DNA of 64,000 bases from Bog-473 sp036489775 (GTDB lineage: Bacteria > Actinomycetota > Acidimicrobiia > Acidimicrobiales > RAAP-2): assembly GCA_036489775.1 (NCBI GenBank), contig DASXFC010000064.1, positions 42,463 to 106,462 of the forward strand, read 5' to 3'. The notes below the pieces were generated by a model that saw nothing but the letters and a program-made list of their open reading frames with translations, did no database searches and was not told the origin of the DNA. Below are positions 1 through 8,105 of the stretch, one piece after another. Each line of letters begins with the position of its first letter. Positions within the stretch are counted from its first letter, which is position 1. A program made the translations under genes and the position numbers.

Positions 1-411
1 TGCCAGTAAGCCATCGGTCTTCTGCATGGTGCTGTGCAGTGCCAGCGTCCGGACGAGATCGGGCCGCTCGGCGGCCAGACGCATCCCGATCGCTCCCCCG
101 AGTGAGGCGCCACATACGTGGACCGGGCCGAGATCCAGCACGTCGAGCAGCGCGGCCGCATCGTCCGCCAGTTGGCTGATCGTGTAGGGACCAGGAGGAG
201 CATCTGATCGCCCGGTCCCACGGTGATCGTACGAAATACACTCATAGGACTGGCACAGGGTCGGCACCAGGTGTCCCCATCCGGAGTGATCGATGCCCAA
301 CCCCATAATGAGGAACAGTGCAGGGCCATCGCCCTGCACTTGATGGTAGAGGTTGACCTCACCGGCTTTGATCGTGCCACCTGGAACCCGTGTCTCATTT
401 GCGCCTGTCAT
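1..411 (-). CDS. alpha/beta hydrolase, 3' part cut by window edge
   Basis: The first 137 codons of an alpha/beta-fold hydrolase run off the left edge, reading from an ATG at 409-411. Seen in the translation: a beta-strand with the oxyanion-type segment LFLIMGLG, a YDHRGTGRSDAP loop typical of the family, and the nucleophile elbow GASLGG, whose Ser is the expected catalytic residue. The Asp and His of the triad lie outside the window. The substrate cannot be told from this half. It is divergent from the SDR gene that starts at 542. A related hydrolase with the same RFDNRGIGNSDAP layout lies at 45494-46294. Confidence 0.85.
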   Translation of the reverse strand, partial: MTGANETRVPGGTIKAGEVNLYHQVQGDGPALFLIMGLGIDHSGWGHLVPTLCQSYECISYDHRGTGRSDAPPGPYTISQLADDAAALLDVLDLGPVHVCGASLGGAIGMRLAAERPDLVRTLALHSTMQKTDGLLA

Positions 412-430
412 ATCTGCCTCCACATCTCGT

Positions 431-441
431 TGAGTAACTCA
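431..441. promoter_or_regulatory. 11-bp palindrome in divergent promoter region
   Basis: TGAGTAACTCA is a perfect 5-1-5 inverted repeat between the divergent hydrolase (start 411) and SDR (start 542) genes. It could be a regulator half-site pair. No regulator gene is adjacent, so the role is inference. Confidence 0.25.
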
Positions 442-541
442 GGACTCAGGACCCGTATTCGCGGCATGTCAAAGTGAATTCGCGTTCGACATCTCACGAC
501 CAGCAGGCACTGCATCGGAAGTGCGTTGCTAGTCTCGCCAC

Positions 542-1324
542 GTGCCCGAACCACTCTCACATGTGTCTTTGTTCTCGTTGTCCGGTCGAATTGCCATCGT
601 CACCGGTGCCTCCAGCGGTCTGGGCGCCCGTTTCGCACGCGTCCTCCACGAGGCCGGAGCGACGGTTGTCATCGGCGCCCGACGCGTCGAGAAGCTCCAG
701 GCACTCGCCTCCGAGCTCGGCCCGGGCGTGGTCCCGGTGCAATGTGACGTGGCCAACGACGCGGACTGCGCTCGCCTACACGCCGCGGCCTTGGAGGCCG
801 GGCATGGACGCATCGACATCCTGGTGAACAACGCGGGGATCGGATCGCCGATCCGGGCCGAGGACGAGGACCCGGCAGACTTCCGACGGACGGTGGAGGT
901 CAATCTCAACAGCGTCTTCGTGCTCTCCCGTCTGACCGGCATAACCATGCTCGAACAGCGTCGCGGCTCCATCATCAACATCGCGTCAATGCTCGGGCTC
1001 GTCGCCTCTGCCCCAATCGCCCAGGCGTCGTATTGCGCGTCCAAAGGGGCCGTTGTCAACCTCACGCGTGAGCTGGCCTGCCAGTGGGCCCGCCGTGGCG
1101 TCAGGGTCAACGCCATTGCTCCAGGCTGGTTCCCATCGGAGATGACTAGCGAGAGTCTCTTCGGCGACGAGCGATCGATGGAGTACGTCCGCCGCAACTG
1201 CCCGATGGGACGAGGTGGCGAGGAGCATGAGCTCGATGGTGCCCTCATCTTCTTGGCCTCTGACTCGAGTAGCTATGTGACCGGTCAGACGCTGGCAGTC
1301 GATGGGGGGTGGGTGGCCCGCTAG
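542..1324 (+). CDS. SDR family oxidoreductase
   Basis: 260 residues from a GTG start, a normal length for a classical short-chain dehydrogenase/reductase. Seen: the NAD(P)-binding motif TGASSGLG near residue 21, NNAG near residue 95, a catalytic Ser in NIASMLG, and YCASK for the Tyr/Lys pair. The C-terminal SSYVTGQTLAVDGGW block is typical of 3-oxoacyl-ACP-reductase-like members. The reaction is NAD(P)-linked oxidation or reduction of an alcohol/ketone; the substrate is unknown. Its last 80 bases overlap the convergent LLM oxidoreductase gene. Confidence 0.92.
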   Translation: MPEPLSHVSLFSLSGRIAIVTGASSGLGARFARVLHEAGATVVIGARRVEKLQALASELGPGVVPVQCDVANDADCARLHAAALEAGHGRIDILVNNAGIGSPIRAEDEDPADFRRTVEVNLNSVFVLSRLTGITMLEQRRGSIINIASMLGLVASAPIAQASYCASKGAVVNLTRELACQWARRGVRVNAIAPGWFPSEMTSESLFGDERSMEYVRRNCPMGRGGEEHELDGALIFLASDSSSYVTGQTLAVDGGWVAR

Positions 1325-2396
1325 TCGCGTCGGGCGGCACCAGGTGATGAATCCGCTGGACGACGCGGAGAAGCTGGTCAACACCCCCACCGCGGGCACC
1401 GCCGCTGCTGCTGAGATCCGACAGCCTCACGTGTTCTAGACCCGCATAAGCCGCAATGGAAGCGGCCACCTCATTGGGTGATCCATGCACGATGTGGTCA
1501 TGGACCAGCCGATCATCCAGCGCCATCGCGGCCCGGAGCAACCGATCACCCGAGAGTGTGGGAATGAGTGAGTGCTTCTCACGGTCCCCCAGCGGGTGCG
1601 CGGTCCCGTACCTGGCGAACACCTCATCGGGCAGAAGCAGGCACAAGACGCGGACGGCAGGGTGGCGAAGGAGCGCGTGTGCCTGCTCGTGTTGCTCCTG
1701 CACGATGACGTCGAGGGCAAGACCCATCTCCACCGCATCCGTGGCGCGCCCCGCTGCTTCCGCCGAAGCCAACACGGCTTCGCGCCCGCGTCGCCAGCGT
1801 TCAGGCGTCAGGTTGGAGGGAATCCATCCGTCGGCGACCCGTCCGGTCAGCGCCAGGCCCCGGGGACCGTGGGAAGCCAGCCACAGCTCAGGCCCGGCCC
1901 CAGCCGAGGGTCGCAAGCCCATCACCGCCCCCTGCCGATCAGGTCCCGGGTCGTCCATGAGGGAGCGGATCGACGTCGCCGCATCGAGCAGCCGCCGGGC
2001 CGGTGAGGCGACGTCCCAGCCATAGGGCCGGAAGTTGGCCACCTCGCCTGCCCCGATGCCGACCAGGACGCGCCCGGTGACCAGGTGGTCCACGCTGAGA
2101 GCCGACTGCAAGATGGTGGCCGGCATTCGGCGGACGGAGTCCGTGACGCAGAGACCCATGTCGGCATCGCCGGCCTCAGCGGCACACGCCGCCATGCACA
2201 CGAAGGGGTCGGCATAGGCGTGCAAATCCAGGAGGTCGCGAACGCGCTTCTCTCCCTGCCACAACGATGGCGAGGCGAAGGCCATCAGATGGTCTGGCCA
2301 CCAGAAGGAATCGACTCCACCGGCGGCGAAACGGCTCACCAGCTTCCGCATCCGATCGAATGGAGGCAGCGGTGGCACGCGAACGCCGACTTTCAC
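1245..2396 (-). CDS. LLM-class flavin/F420-dependent oxidoreductase
   Basis: 383 residues with a luciferase-like TIM-barrel pattern: an N-terminal FWWPDHLMAF strand-loop, LSVDHLVTGRVLVGIGAGE, and a later ADGWIPSNLTPERW segment. These fit the F420-dependent group common in actinobacteria, which reduces or oxidises via coenzyme F420; substrate unknown. The start ATG overlaps the stop of the upstream SDR gene by 4 bases (2393-2396), so the two are probably one transcript with coupled translation. The last ~27 codons run antisense through the convergent SDR gene and look unlike the family, which suggests a lost original stop codon. Confidence 0.88.
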   Translation of the reverse strand: MKVGVRVPPLPPFDRMRKLVSRFAAGGVDSFWWPDHLMAFASPSLWQGEKRVRDLLDLHAYADPFVCMAACAAEAGDADMGLCVTDSVRRMPATILQSALSVDHLVTGRVLVGIGAGEVANFRPYGWDVASPARRLLDAATSIRSLMDDPGPDRQGAVMGLRPSAGAGPELWLASHGPRGLALTGRVADGWIPSNLTPERWRRGREAVLASAEAAGRATDAVEMGLALDVIVQEQHEQAHALLRHPAVRVLCLLLPDEVFARYGTAHPLGDREKHSLIPTLSGDRLLRAAMALDDRLVHDHIVHGSPNEVAASIAAYAGLEHVRLSDLSSSGGARGGGVDQLLRVVQRIHHLVPPDATSGPPTPHRLPASDRSHSYSSQRPRR

Positions 2397-3226
2397 AGCG
2401 TTGCGCTCCCCGAGACGGCGATCCGGGCGCCGGACACGTAGCTCGCGGCCGGGGAGCAGAGGAAGGCCACCACTTCGGCAACCTCCTCTGGGCGGCCCCG
2501 GCGCCCCATCGGGAGTGTGGGGAGGTAGGCGGCGTCGTCGGACCGTGGCGGCACCATGTCCGTCTCAACCACCATGGGCTCTACGAGGTTGACCCTGATT
2601 CCGAACGGAGCGAGCTCCTTGGCCGCGTTGACCGTCAGACCGATGAGGCCGCCCTTGGAGGCGGCGTAGTGAGGACCCGTCACACCACCTTGGAGCCCGG
2701 CCGGAGAACCGAGGTTCACGATGGAACCACCCTTCCCGGCGCTGACCATGGCCTGAGCAGCCAGCTGCAGGACGAGGAAGGGCGCGGTCAGGTTCGTGTT
2801 GATAGTGGCGAGCCATGATTCGAGGGTCATGTCCATGACGGTGGCCTTCTGCGCTATCCCAGCGTTGTTGACGACAGTGTCGACGCGGCCAAAACGATCG
2901 AGGACGTGATGCACGGCGACGCTTGCGACCTCTGGATCCGAGAAATCACTGCGCACCGTGTCTGCGCGTGCCTGCCGCGCCTTGATCTCCTCAGCGGTGC
3001 TCTCGGCACCCGACGAATCCGAGCGGTACGTCACCACGACCGCGTCATGGTCCTCGGCCAGACGGATTGCGATGGCCCGCCCGATGCCGCGTGAGCCACC
3101 TGTCACCAACGCGACACGATCCTCGGTGACGCGTGGGCTGGCCACGTCCGTCAGGCCGCCGCGTCCCACGGCACCCTTGGCCCCGCCCCGTCCGTCCTCA
3201 TGTCTAGCCAGCCCAGCCCTCGCCAT
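2393..3226 (-). CDS. SDR family oxidoreductase (FabG-like)
   Basis: 277 residues. Seen: TGGSRGIG near residue 42, NNAG near 121, a Ser in VNLGSPAG, and YAASK near 187, giving the full classical SDR set. The first ~30 residues are low-complexity and unlike the family, so a GTG near residue 28 may be the true start; the ATG at 3226 is kept because it lies just below a palindromic -10 region. It heads an operon with the LLM oxidoreductase (4-base overlap) and is divergent from hyuA. Confidence 0.88.
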   Translation of the reverse strand: MARAGLARHEDGRGGAKGAVGRGGLTDVASPRVTEDRVALVTGGSRGIGRAIAIRLAEDHDAVVVTYRSDSSGAESTAEEIKARQARADTVRSDFSDPEVASVAVHHVLDRFGRVDTVVNNAGIAQKATVMDMTLESWLATINTNLTAPFLVLQLAAQAMVSAGKGGSIVNLGSPAGLQGGVTGPHYAASKGGLIGLTVNAAKELAPFGIRVNLVEPMVVETDMVPPRSDDAAYLPTLPMGRRGRPEEVAEVVAFLCSPAASYVSGARIAVSGSATL

Positions 3227-3247
3227 GTTACATTGAGATCCATCTAA

Positions 3248-3259
3248 TGATTATAATCA
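3248..3259. promoter_or_regulatory. palindromic, potentially bidirectional -10 element
   Basis: TGATTATAATCA is a perfect 12-bp palindrome in the 50-bp gap between divergent SDR (start 3226) and hyuA (start 3277). Because it is symmetric, both strands carry a perfect TATAAT: plus strand 3252-3257, minus strand 3250-3255. It would serve both genes and could also be an operator. GTTACA at 3227-3232 is a weak plus-strand -35 candidate with 19-bp spacing. Confidence 0.5.
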
Positions 3260-3276
3260 ACTGGCGCTAAGCCGGG

Positions 3277-5415
3277 GTGATCGCAGAACGGAGTTGCCAT
3301 GGTGTCTGGGGTGGAAGTGGCGAACCTCATGGTGCGGGACCGGTGAACCCCCCTCCACCCGCACCGGAGACATCTCGCCGGATCCGGATCGGGATCGATG
3401 TCGGCGGCACCTTTACCGACATCGTCGGCATGCCCGAGGACGGCTCGCCCTGGACGGTACGCAAGGTCCCATCGACTCCTGAAAACCCGAGCATCGCCGT
3501 TCTCCGAGCCATCGACCTCCTACTCGAGGAGGAGGGATCCTGCGAGGTGACTTTCCTCGGACACGGCACAACGGCCGGCACCAACGCCTTCCTGACCAAA
3601 CGTGGCGCGCCGACGCTCCTACTCACCACGCGCGGATTCGAAGACGTTCTGGAATTCCGCCGCATGGACCGCACCGGTGTGCTCGATCCGTACGACTTGC
3701 AGCTCCAGTTCCCTACGCCACTCGTGCCCAAATACCGCCGTATCGGTGTTCTCGAGCGGATTGGCCGGGATGGTGAGGTGGTCACCGCGCTCTCGCCCGA
3801 GGAGATCGACCGAGTGGTCGATGTCATTCGCCATTCCGACGCCGAAGCGGTTGCCATCTCACTCCTGTGGTCCTTCGCCAACCCTGACCATGAGATCACC
3901 TTGAAGAAGGCGATCGAGGCTGAATTCCCAGAGCTGTTCGTGAGCTGCTCAAACGACATCGACCCAACCATGATGGAGTACGAACGCACGAGTACGACGG
4001 TCATCAACGCCTACCTAGGTCCGCTCATCAGCCGCTACTTCGACCAAGTCGAGACCCGAGTGGGCGAGATGGGCCTGCCCGAGCCCCGGATCATGCAATC
4101 CAACGGAGGCCTGGCCTCCATCAAAGCGGCCTCCCGCCGGCCAGTCGCTCTCCTCGAATCCGGCCCCGCTGCCGGCGTGGCGGCCTGCGTGGCGTTGGCC
4201 GGGGAAACGGGCGACCGAAATGTCCTCGCCGTCGACATGGGCGGCACCAGCTTCGATGTCGCCCTTGTCGTGGACGGCTCACCTACCCAGCACATCGAAA
4301 CCGAAGTGGACGGCTACATCGTTCGCGTTCCAATGCTTGACATCCGAAGCATCGGCGCAGGTGGGGGCTCGATCGCGTGGATCGACGAGCACGGCGGCTT
4401 GCGGGTCGGACCCCAAAGTGCCGGGTCACAACCCGGACCGGTTTGTTATGGCCGTGGTGGAACATCGGCCACCGTGTCAGACGCCAATGCCGTGCTCGGG
4501 TATCTGCAAGACCTCACCGGCGGATCACTCAAACTCGACGTGGTCGAGGCAAGCCGAGCTTTGGCCACTCAGATCGGAGAGCCTCTGGGGCTGAGTGCGC
4601 TCGAAGCGGCCAGCGGTGTCTATCGGCTCGTCAACGCCAACATGGCCGATGCAATGCGAGTGATGATGAGCGAGTCGGCCGTCAACCCGCTGGAGCTGAC
4701 CCTGATGGCGTACGGAGGGGCTGGACCGGTTCATGCCTCGGCATTGGCCCGGGAGCTCGACATCGCCCGCACCGTCATTCCGGCTCACCCCGGTGCCCTG
4801 TCCGCGCTGGGCGTGGCCACGGGGGATCTCGTACATGATCTGGCTGAAGCGGTCATGCAGCCGCTCGACATCCTGCGGGCGGAGGACCTTCGCCAACGCT
4901 TCGCGCACATGGAGGGAGAGGGTCGAGCCATTCTGGCCGAGGAGGGTGTCACCGGCGAGGCCGTGACGATGCAGGGCTACGTGGTGGCCCGCTACATCGG
5001 GCAGATGCACGATCTGCAGGTCGTCCTCGACCAGAAGACGCGGCTCCATCCGGACCCGGCCCGGATTGCGCAGCAATTCCACGAACTGCACAGGGACGTG
5101 TACGGCGTGTCCGTTGAGGACGAGCCGGTGCTCGTCGTCAGTGCCCGCACTCGAGCTATCGGTCGCACCCCCAAACCGCCGTTCGGTGGCCATGCCGGAG
5201 ATGCCGTGGCAGCCCCCGCCCACTTCGCCCCCGCCTGGTTCGAAGGGACTGGCATGGTCGACACACCCGTCTACCTGCGCCAACCCTGGCAACCCGCGGT
5301 GTTGCACGAGGGTCCGGCCATCATCTTGGAGTACGACTCGACCACCATGGTCCTGCCCGGCCAGACATGGGAACTCGATTCGGCCGGTTCGATCGTAATC
5401 AAGGAGGGGCAGTGA
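3277..5415 (+). CDS. hyuA: hydantoinase/oxoprolinase family protein, subunit A
   Basis: 712 residues, the usual length for the ATP-binding subunit of N-methylhydantoinase, 5-oxoprolinase and acetone/acetophenone-carboxylase-type enzymes. Seen: the phosphate-1 loop GIDVGGTFTDIVG, the phosphate-2 loop MGGTSFDVAL and the adenosine-type segment YGGAGPVHA, so the ASKHA fold looks active. The family activates a carbonyl or amide with ATP; which substrate is used here cannot be read from sequence. GTG at 3343 is an alternative start giving a shorter leader before the fold. It overlaps hyuB by 4 bases and begins a five-gene operon that runs to 9161. Confidence 0.93.
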   Translation: MIAERSCHGVWGGSGEPHGAGPVNPPPPAPETSRRIRIGIDVGGTFTDIVGMPEDGSPWTVRKVPSTPENPSIAVLRAIDLLLEEEGSCEVTFLGHGTTAGTNAFLTKRGAPTLLLTTRGFEDVLEFRRMDRTGVLDPYDLQLQFPTPLVPKYRRIGVLERIGRDGEVVTALSPEEIDRVVDVIRHSDAEAVAISLLWSFANPDHEITLKKAIEAEFPELFVSCSNDIDPTMMEYERTSTTVINAYLGPLISRYFDQVETRVGEMGLPEPRIMQSNGGLASIKAASRRPVALLESGPAAGVAACVALAGETGDRNVLAVDMGGTSFDVALVVDGSPTQHIETEVDGYIVRVPMLDIRSIGAGGGSIAWIDEHGGLRVGPQSAGSQPGPVCYGRGGTSATVSDANAVLGYLQDLTGGSLKLDVVEASRALATQIGEPLGLSALEAASGVYRLVNANMADAMRVMMSESAVNPLELTLMAYGGAGPVHASALARELDIARTVIPAHPGALSALGVATGDLVHDLAEAVMQPLDILRAEDLRQRFAHMEGEGRAILAEEGVTGEAVTMQGYVVARYIGQMHDLQVVLDQKTRLHPDPARIAQQFHELHRDVYGVSVEDEPVLVVSARTRAIGRTPKPPFGGHAGDAVAAPAHFAPAWFEGTGMVDTPVYLRQPWQPAVLHEGPAIILEYDSTTMVLPGQTWELDSAGSIVIKEGQ

Positions 5416-7235
5416 CGGTCGATCCCGTGACATTCGAGGTGGTGTCAGGTGGCCTGCGTGCACTGGCCCAGGAGATGAAGGTCTCTGTGATGCGCACGGC
5501 CTACAGCCCGGTGGTGGCGTCCGGGGGCGACATGTCAGCGGGCATTGCCGATGCTCAGGGATTGGTCGTCGCTCAAGGCCAGGACATTCCAGGACAACTC
5601 GGAGCACTGCCCGGCTCGCTCCACGCCATGCTCGAACCGTGGCGAGGCAGACTCGAACCCGGCGATGTGCTCATCGGGAACGACCCGTACCTTTGTGGGT
5701 CAAATCACATCAACGACGTCTGCCTAGTGATGCCGATGTTCGTCGAAGGCGAGCTTCTCGCCTATTCGTGCACCCGCACTCACTGGATGGACATCGGAGG
5801 AACGACTCCTGGGTCCTTTAATCCCCGCGTGCCGGATATGTTTGCAGAAGGTCTGCGCATCCCGACCGTGTTGGCCTACAAAAACTACGAGGCCGTTGAC
5901 GCCATCTGGGAGATCATCTTTGCCAATGTCCGCGGTCGGCGGGAGCGCGAATGGGATCTGCGGGCAGGATTCGCAGGTTGCGCCACCGCCGAGCGCGGCT
6001 TACGGCGCATTTGCACTCGCTATGGCGCCGACGTAGTCCGATCCGTCATGGAGATGGCCCTGCTGGACTCCGAGCGTCGAATGCGCTCACGGCTGCTCGA
6101 AGTTCCCGATGGGACCTACCACGCCGTGGACTGGTTCGAGGGGGATGGGTGGGAAGATCGACCCGTGCGTCTCGAGGTGGCCGTCACCATCGCCGGCGAC
6201 GCCATCAGCATGGATTGGAGCGGCTCGGATCCCCAGGTCCGAGGCGGCCTCAACCTGCCCTATTCGTCCACATTCGGGGTCGGAATCTACGCACTCAAAG
6301 CGGCGCTGGGCCAAGGTATCGCGCCCAACGCGGGACTGTGGGCGATGCTCGAGGTGACGGCACCGGTGGGGACGGTCGTCAATCCGCTGCCGCCTGCGCC
6401 CACACAAGCCAGTGCAGCCGAGACCATTCAGCGTTGTGCCGACCTTCTCATGATGTGCCTGGCCCAGGTCGTGCCCGACGATGTCCTGGCTGGGACATTT
6501 GCCTCCGCCTCTGTCCTGATGATGGAGGGTCGTGATCCAGTGCCTTGGAGGCGAGAGCTCCTAGGTCGCGAGCGCTCGGTTTTCATGGACAACGGCCCAG
6601 GAGGCATGGGCGGGCGGCGCACGGGCGACGGCGTCTCTGGCATCAAGGTGCACACGGGGAACGCGCGGGTGCCATCCATCGAATCCGCCGAATTTGCCAT
6701 GCCGGTGCGAGCGATTCGTTGGGAACGGGTCCGGGACACCGGCGGCGCCGGAGCGCGGCGAGGAGGATGCGGCGTCGCAAGGGAATGGGAGGTTCTCGAC
6801 GATCGAGTGAACTTCACCCTCATGACTGAACGGTCGCGCGTTCCGGCCTTTGGCCTACTGGGTGGGGGTGCCGGGGCACTAGGCGTCTTCGCCATCAATC
6901 CCAACAGCGCTAACGAGGATCTCCTCCCGTCGAAGACGGCGCCACGCGAACTGAACCGAGGCGACCGTTTCCTGTTTCAGAGCGCCGGTGGTGGTGGGTA
7001 TGGCGATCCCTACCAGAGAAGCACCGATGCCGTTCTGGCCGACGTCCGTGAGGAATACGTTTCCCGAAAATCCGCGCAGGACCAATACGGGGTAGTGATC
7101 GACAAGGCAATGCAGGTGGATCCCGTCAAGACCGAAGACCTCCGCAGACGGCGCACGGCCACCCAAGGGGAAGACCAGCTCGTCGATCGGGGGCACTGGA
7201 CCTACGGCGACATCGACAGCGCCACCGCAAAGTGA
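5412..7235 (+). CDS. hyuB: hydantoinase B/oxoprolinase family protein, subunit B
   Basis: 607 residues from the GTG at 5412, which sits just after a strong AAGGAGGGG ribosome site and overlaps the hyuA stop (GTGA). An in-frame start at 5367 would lie inside hyuA and lacks a ribosome site. Family hallmarks seen: DPVTFEVVSGGLRALAQEM at the N-terminus, GNDPYLCGSNHINDV, and the C-terminal SAGGGGYGDPYQR. It is expected to form the catalytic heteromer with HyuA. The stop overlaps the next gene by 4 bases. Confidence 0.93.
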   Translation: MTVDPVTFEVVSGGLRALAQEMKVSVMRTAYSPVVASGGDMSAGIADAQGLVVAQGQDIPGQLGALPGSLHAMLEPWRGRLEPGDVLIGNDPYLCGSNHINDVCLVMPMFVEGELLAYSCTRTHWMDIGGTTPGSFNPRVPDMFAEGLRIPTVLAYKNYEAVDAIWEIIFANVRGRREREWDLRAGFAGCATAERGLRRICTRYGADVVRSVMEMALLDSERRMRSRLLEVPDGTYHAVDWFEGDGWEDRPVRLEVAVTIAGDAISMDWSGSDPQVRGGLNLPYSSTFGVGIYALKAALGQGIAPNAGLWAMLEVTAPVGTVVNPLPPAPTQASAAETIQRCADLLMMCLAQVVPDDVLAGTFASASVLMMEGRDPVPWRRELLGRERSVFMDNGPGGMGGRRTGDGVSGIKVHTGNARVPSIESAEFAMPVRAIRWERVRDTGGAGARRGGCGVAREWEVLDDRVNFTLMTERSRVPAFGLLGGGAGALGVFAINPNSANEDLLPSKTAPRELNRGDRFLFQSAGGGGYGDPYQRSTDAVLADVREEYVSRKSAQDQYGVVIDKAMQVDPVKTEDLRRRRTATQGEDQLVDRGHWTYGDIDSATAK

Positions 7236-7504
7236 CCGAAATGCCGATAGACACGAATGCAATCACGGCAGCTGTTGAGGATCTCCAGGTCCTTGTCCGT
7301 GGCGACGGAGCCGATATCGAACTGGTGAGGGTCGACGTCGAGAGCCGGTACGTCGAGCTTTCTCTCGACCTGTCGAAGGTCGAATGCCTGGACTGCGTCA
7401 TACCACCCCATCTGCTGGCCGACATGGTGACGCAACGAATACGGGATCGGGCTCCCGGCTACCAGGTGGTCGTGCGCGATCCACGGGACGTGGCGGCTTC
7501 CTAA
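7232..7504 (+). CDS. NifU C-terminal-like CxxC protein
   Basis: 90 residues, GTG start overlapping the hyuB stop (GTGA), so it is translated as part of the hydantoinase operon. The sequence follows the NifU C-terminal domain pattern: VLVRGDGADIELVRVD (compare ADGGDVELV), a beta strand, then ECLDCVIPP carrying CxxC, then an amphipathic helix DMVTQRIRDRAPG. NifU-C domains bind Fe-S clusters or act as thiol scaffolds. Divergent residues around the CxxC leave cluster binding uncertain. Its location suggests maturation or redox service for its neighbours. Confidence 0.7.
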   Translation: MTEMPIDTNAITAAVEDLQVLVRGDGADIELVRVDVESRYVELSLDLSKVECLDCVIPPHLLADMVTQRIRDRAPGYQVVVRDPRDVAAS

Positions 7505-7567
7505 ACGAATCAGACGCGCCCTAGACGAGGCGCCATTCCCAAGGGACCATCGGCGAGAGGAGAGCGA

Positions 7568-8104
7568 GTGACACACGGCATCGTCTTGGATCCGACAGCG
7601 ACCGCCAGAAAGGAGGGGCACTCCGCCGGACCACCGCTCGGCCAGCTGGGCGGCAAGGTGATCGGCATGCGCAGAGACTTCTGGCTTTCCTGGGACGTCG
7701 TCACCGACGAGTGGGCCCGAATGCTCACCGAGGCAGGCGCCAGCGTGAAATTCTGGCACCACCAACCGCCGGTCGGAAAGCAAGCGGAAGCTGTTCTGGC
7801 CAGTTACAACAGTTTCCTGACCGAGACCGATGCCACCATCGCCGGGCTCTGCAACTGCGGCGCCTGCACGATGTGGACCATTCACGATGCGCTCTTATCG
7901 TTGGAGCGCGATCACCCGACCATCGTGTGCACGACGGAGCATTTCCGCGAGCTGGCGATCTCCTTGGCAGGCCAGGGCGGGCGACAAGAGATCCGGATGC
8001 AGGTCCTTCCTTATCCCTTGCAGGGCCGCGCCGACGATGATGTTCGCCAGGTGGCACGAGACACCTTCCCTTCGCTGCTCGAGGCGTTCGGGGCTGTTGT
8101 CTGA
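7568..8104 (+). CDS. UGSC-family-like protein, cysteine form
   Basis: 178 residues, GTG start behind a strong GAGAGGAGAGCGA ribosome site. The centre reads ATIAGLCNCGACTMWTIHDA, matching the pattern of UGSC-family (seleno)proteins, where Sec-Gly-Ser-Cys follows a GL strand and precedes a conserved HD. Here Cys replaces Sec (codon TGC, not TGA) and Ala replaces Ser, giving CGAC, with one more Cys two residues before. The motif implies a redox-active or metal-binding thiol pair. N-terminal GKVIGMRRDFWLSWDVVTDEW also fits the family. The role in the hydantoinase operon is unknown. Confidence 0.75.
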   Translation: MTHGIVLDPTATARKEGHSAGPPLGQLGGKVIGMRRDFWLSWDVVTDEWARMLTEAGASVKFWHHQPPVGKQAEAVLASYNSFLTETDATIAGLCNCGACTMWTIHDALLSLERDHPTIVCTTEHFRELAISLAGQGGRQEIRMQVLPYPLQGRADDDVRQVARDTFPSLLEAFGAVV

Positions 8105-8105
8105 C

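Noticed and set aside
529..1248. 239-codon minus-strand frame over the SDR gene
   Set aside because: No domain motif, Arg/Ser/Pro-rich composition and no ribosome site; shadow of the plus-strand SDR with full catalytic motifs.
4525..5607. 360-codon minus-strand frame across hyuA/hyuB
   Set aside because: Composition of an antisense shadow (His/Gly/Arg-rich) with no family pattern.
7853..7878. possible selenocysteine site in the UGSC-like protein
   Set aside because: Every motif residue is coded by TGC or sense codons; there is no in-frame TGA.
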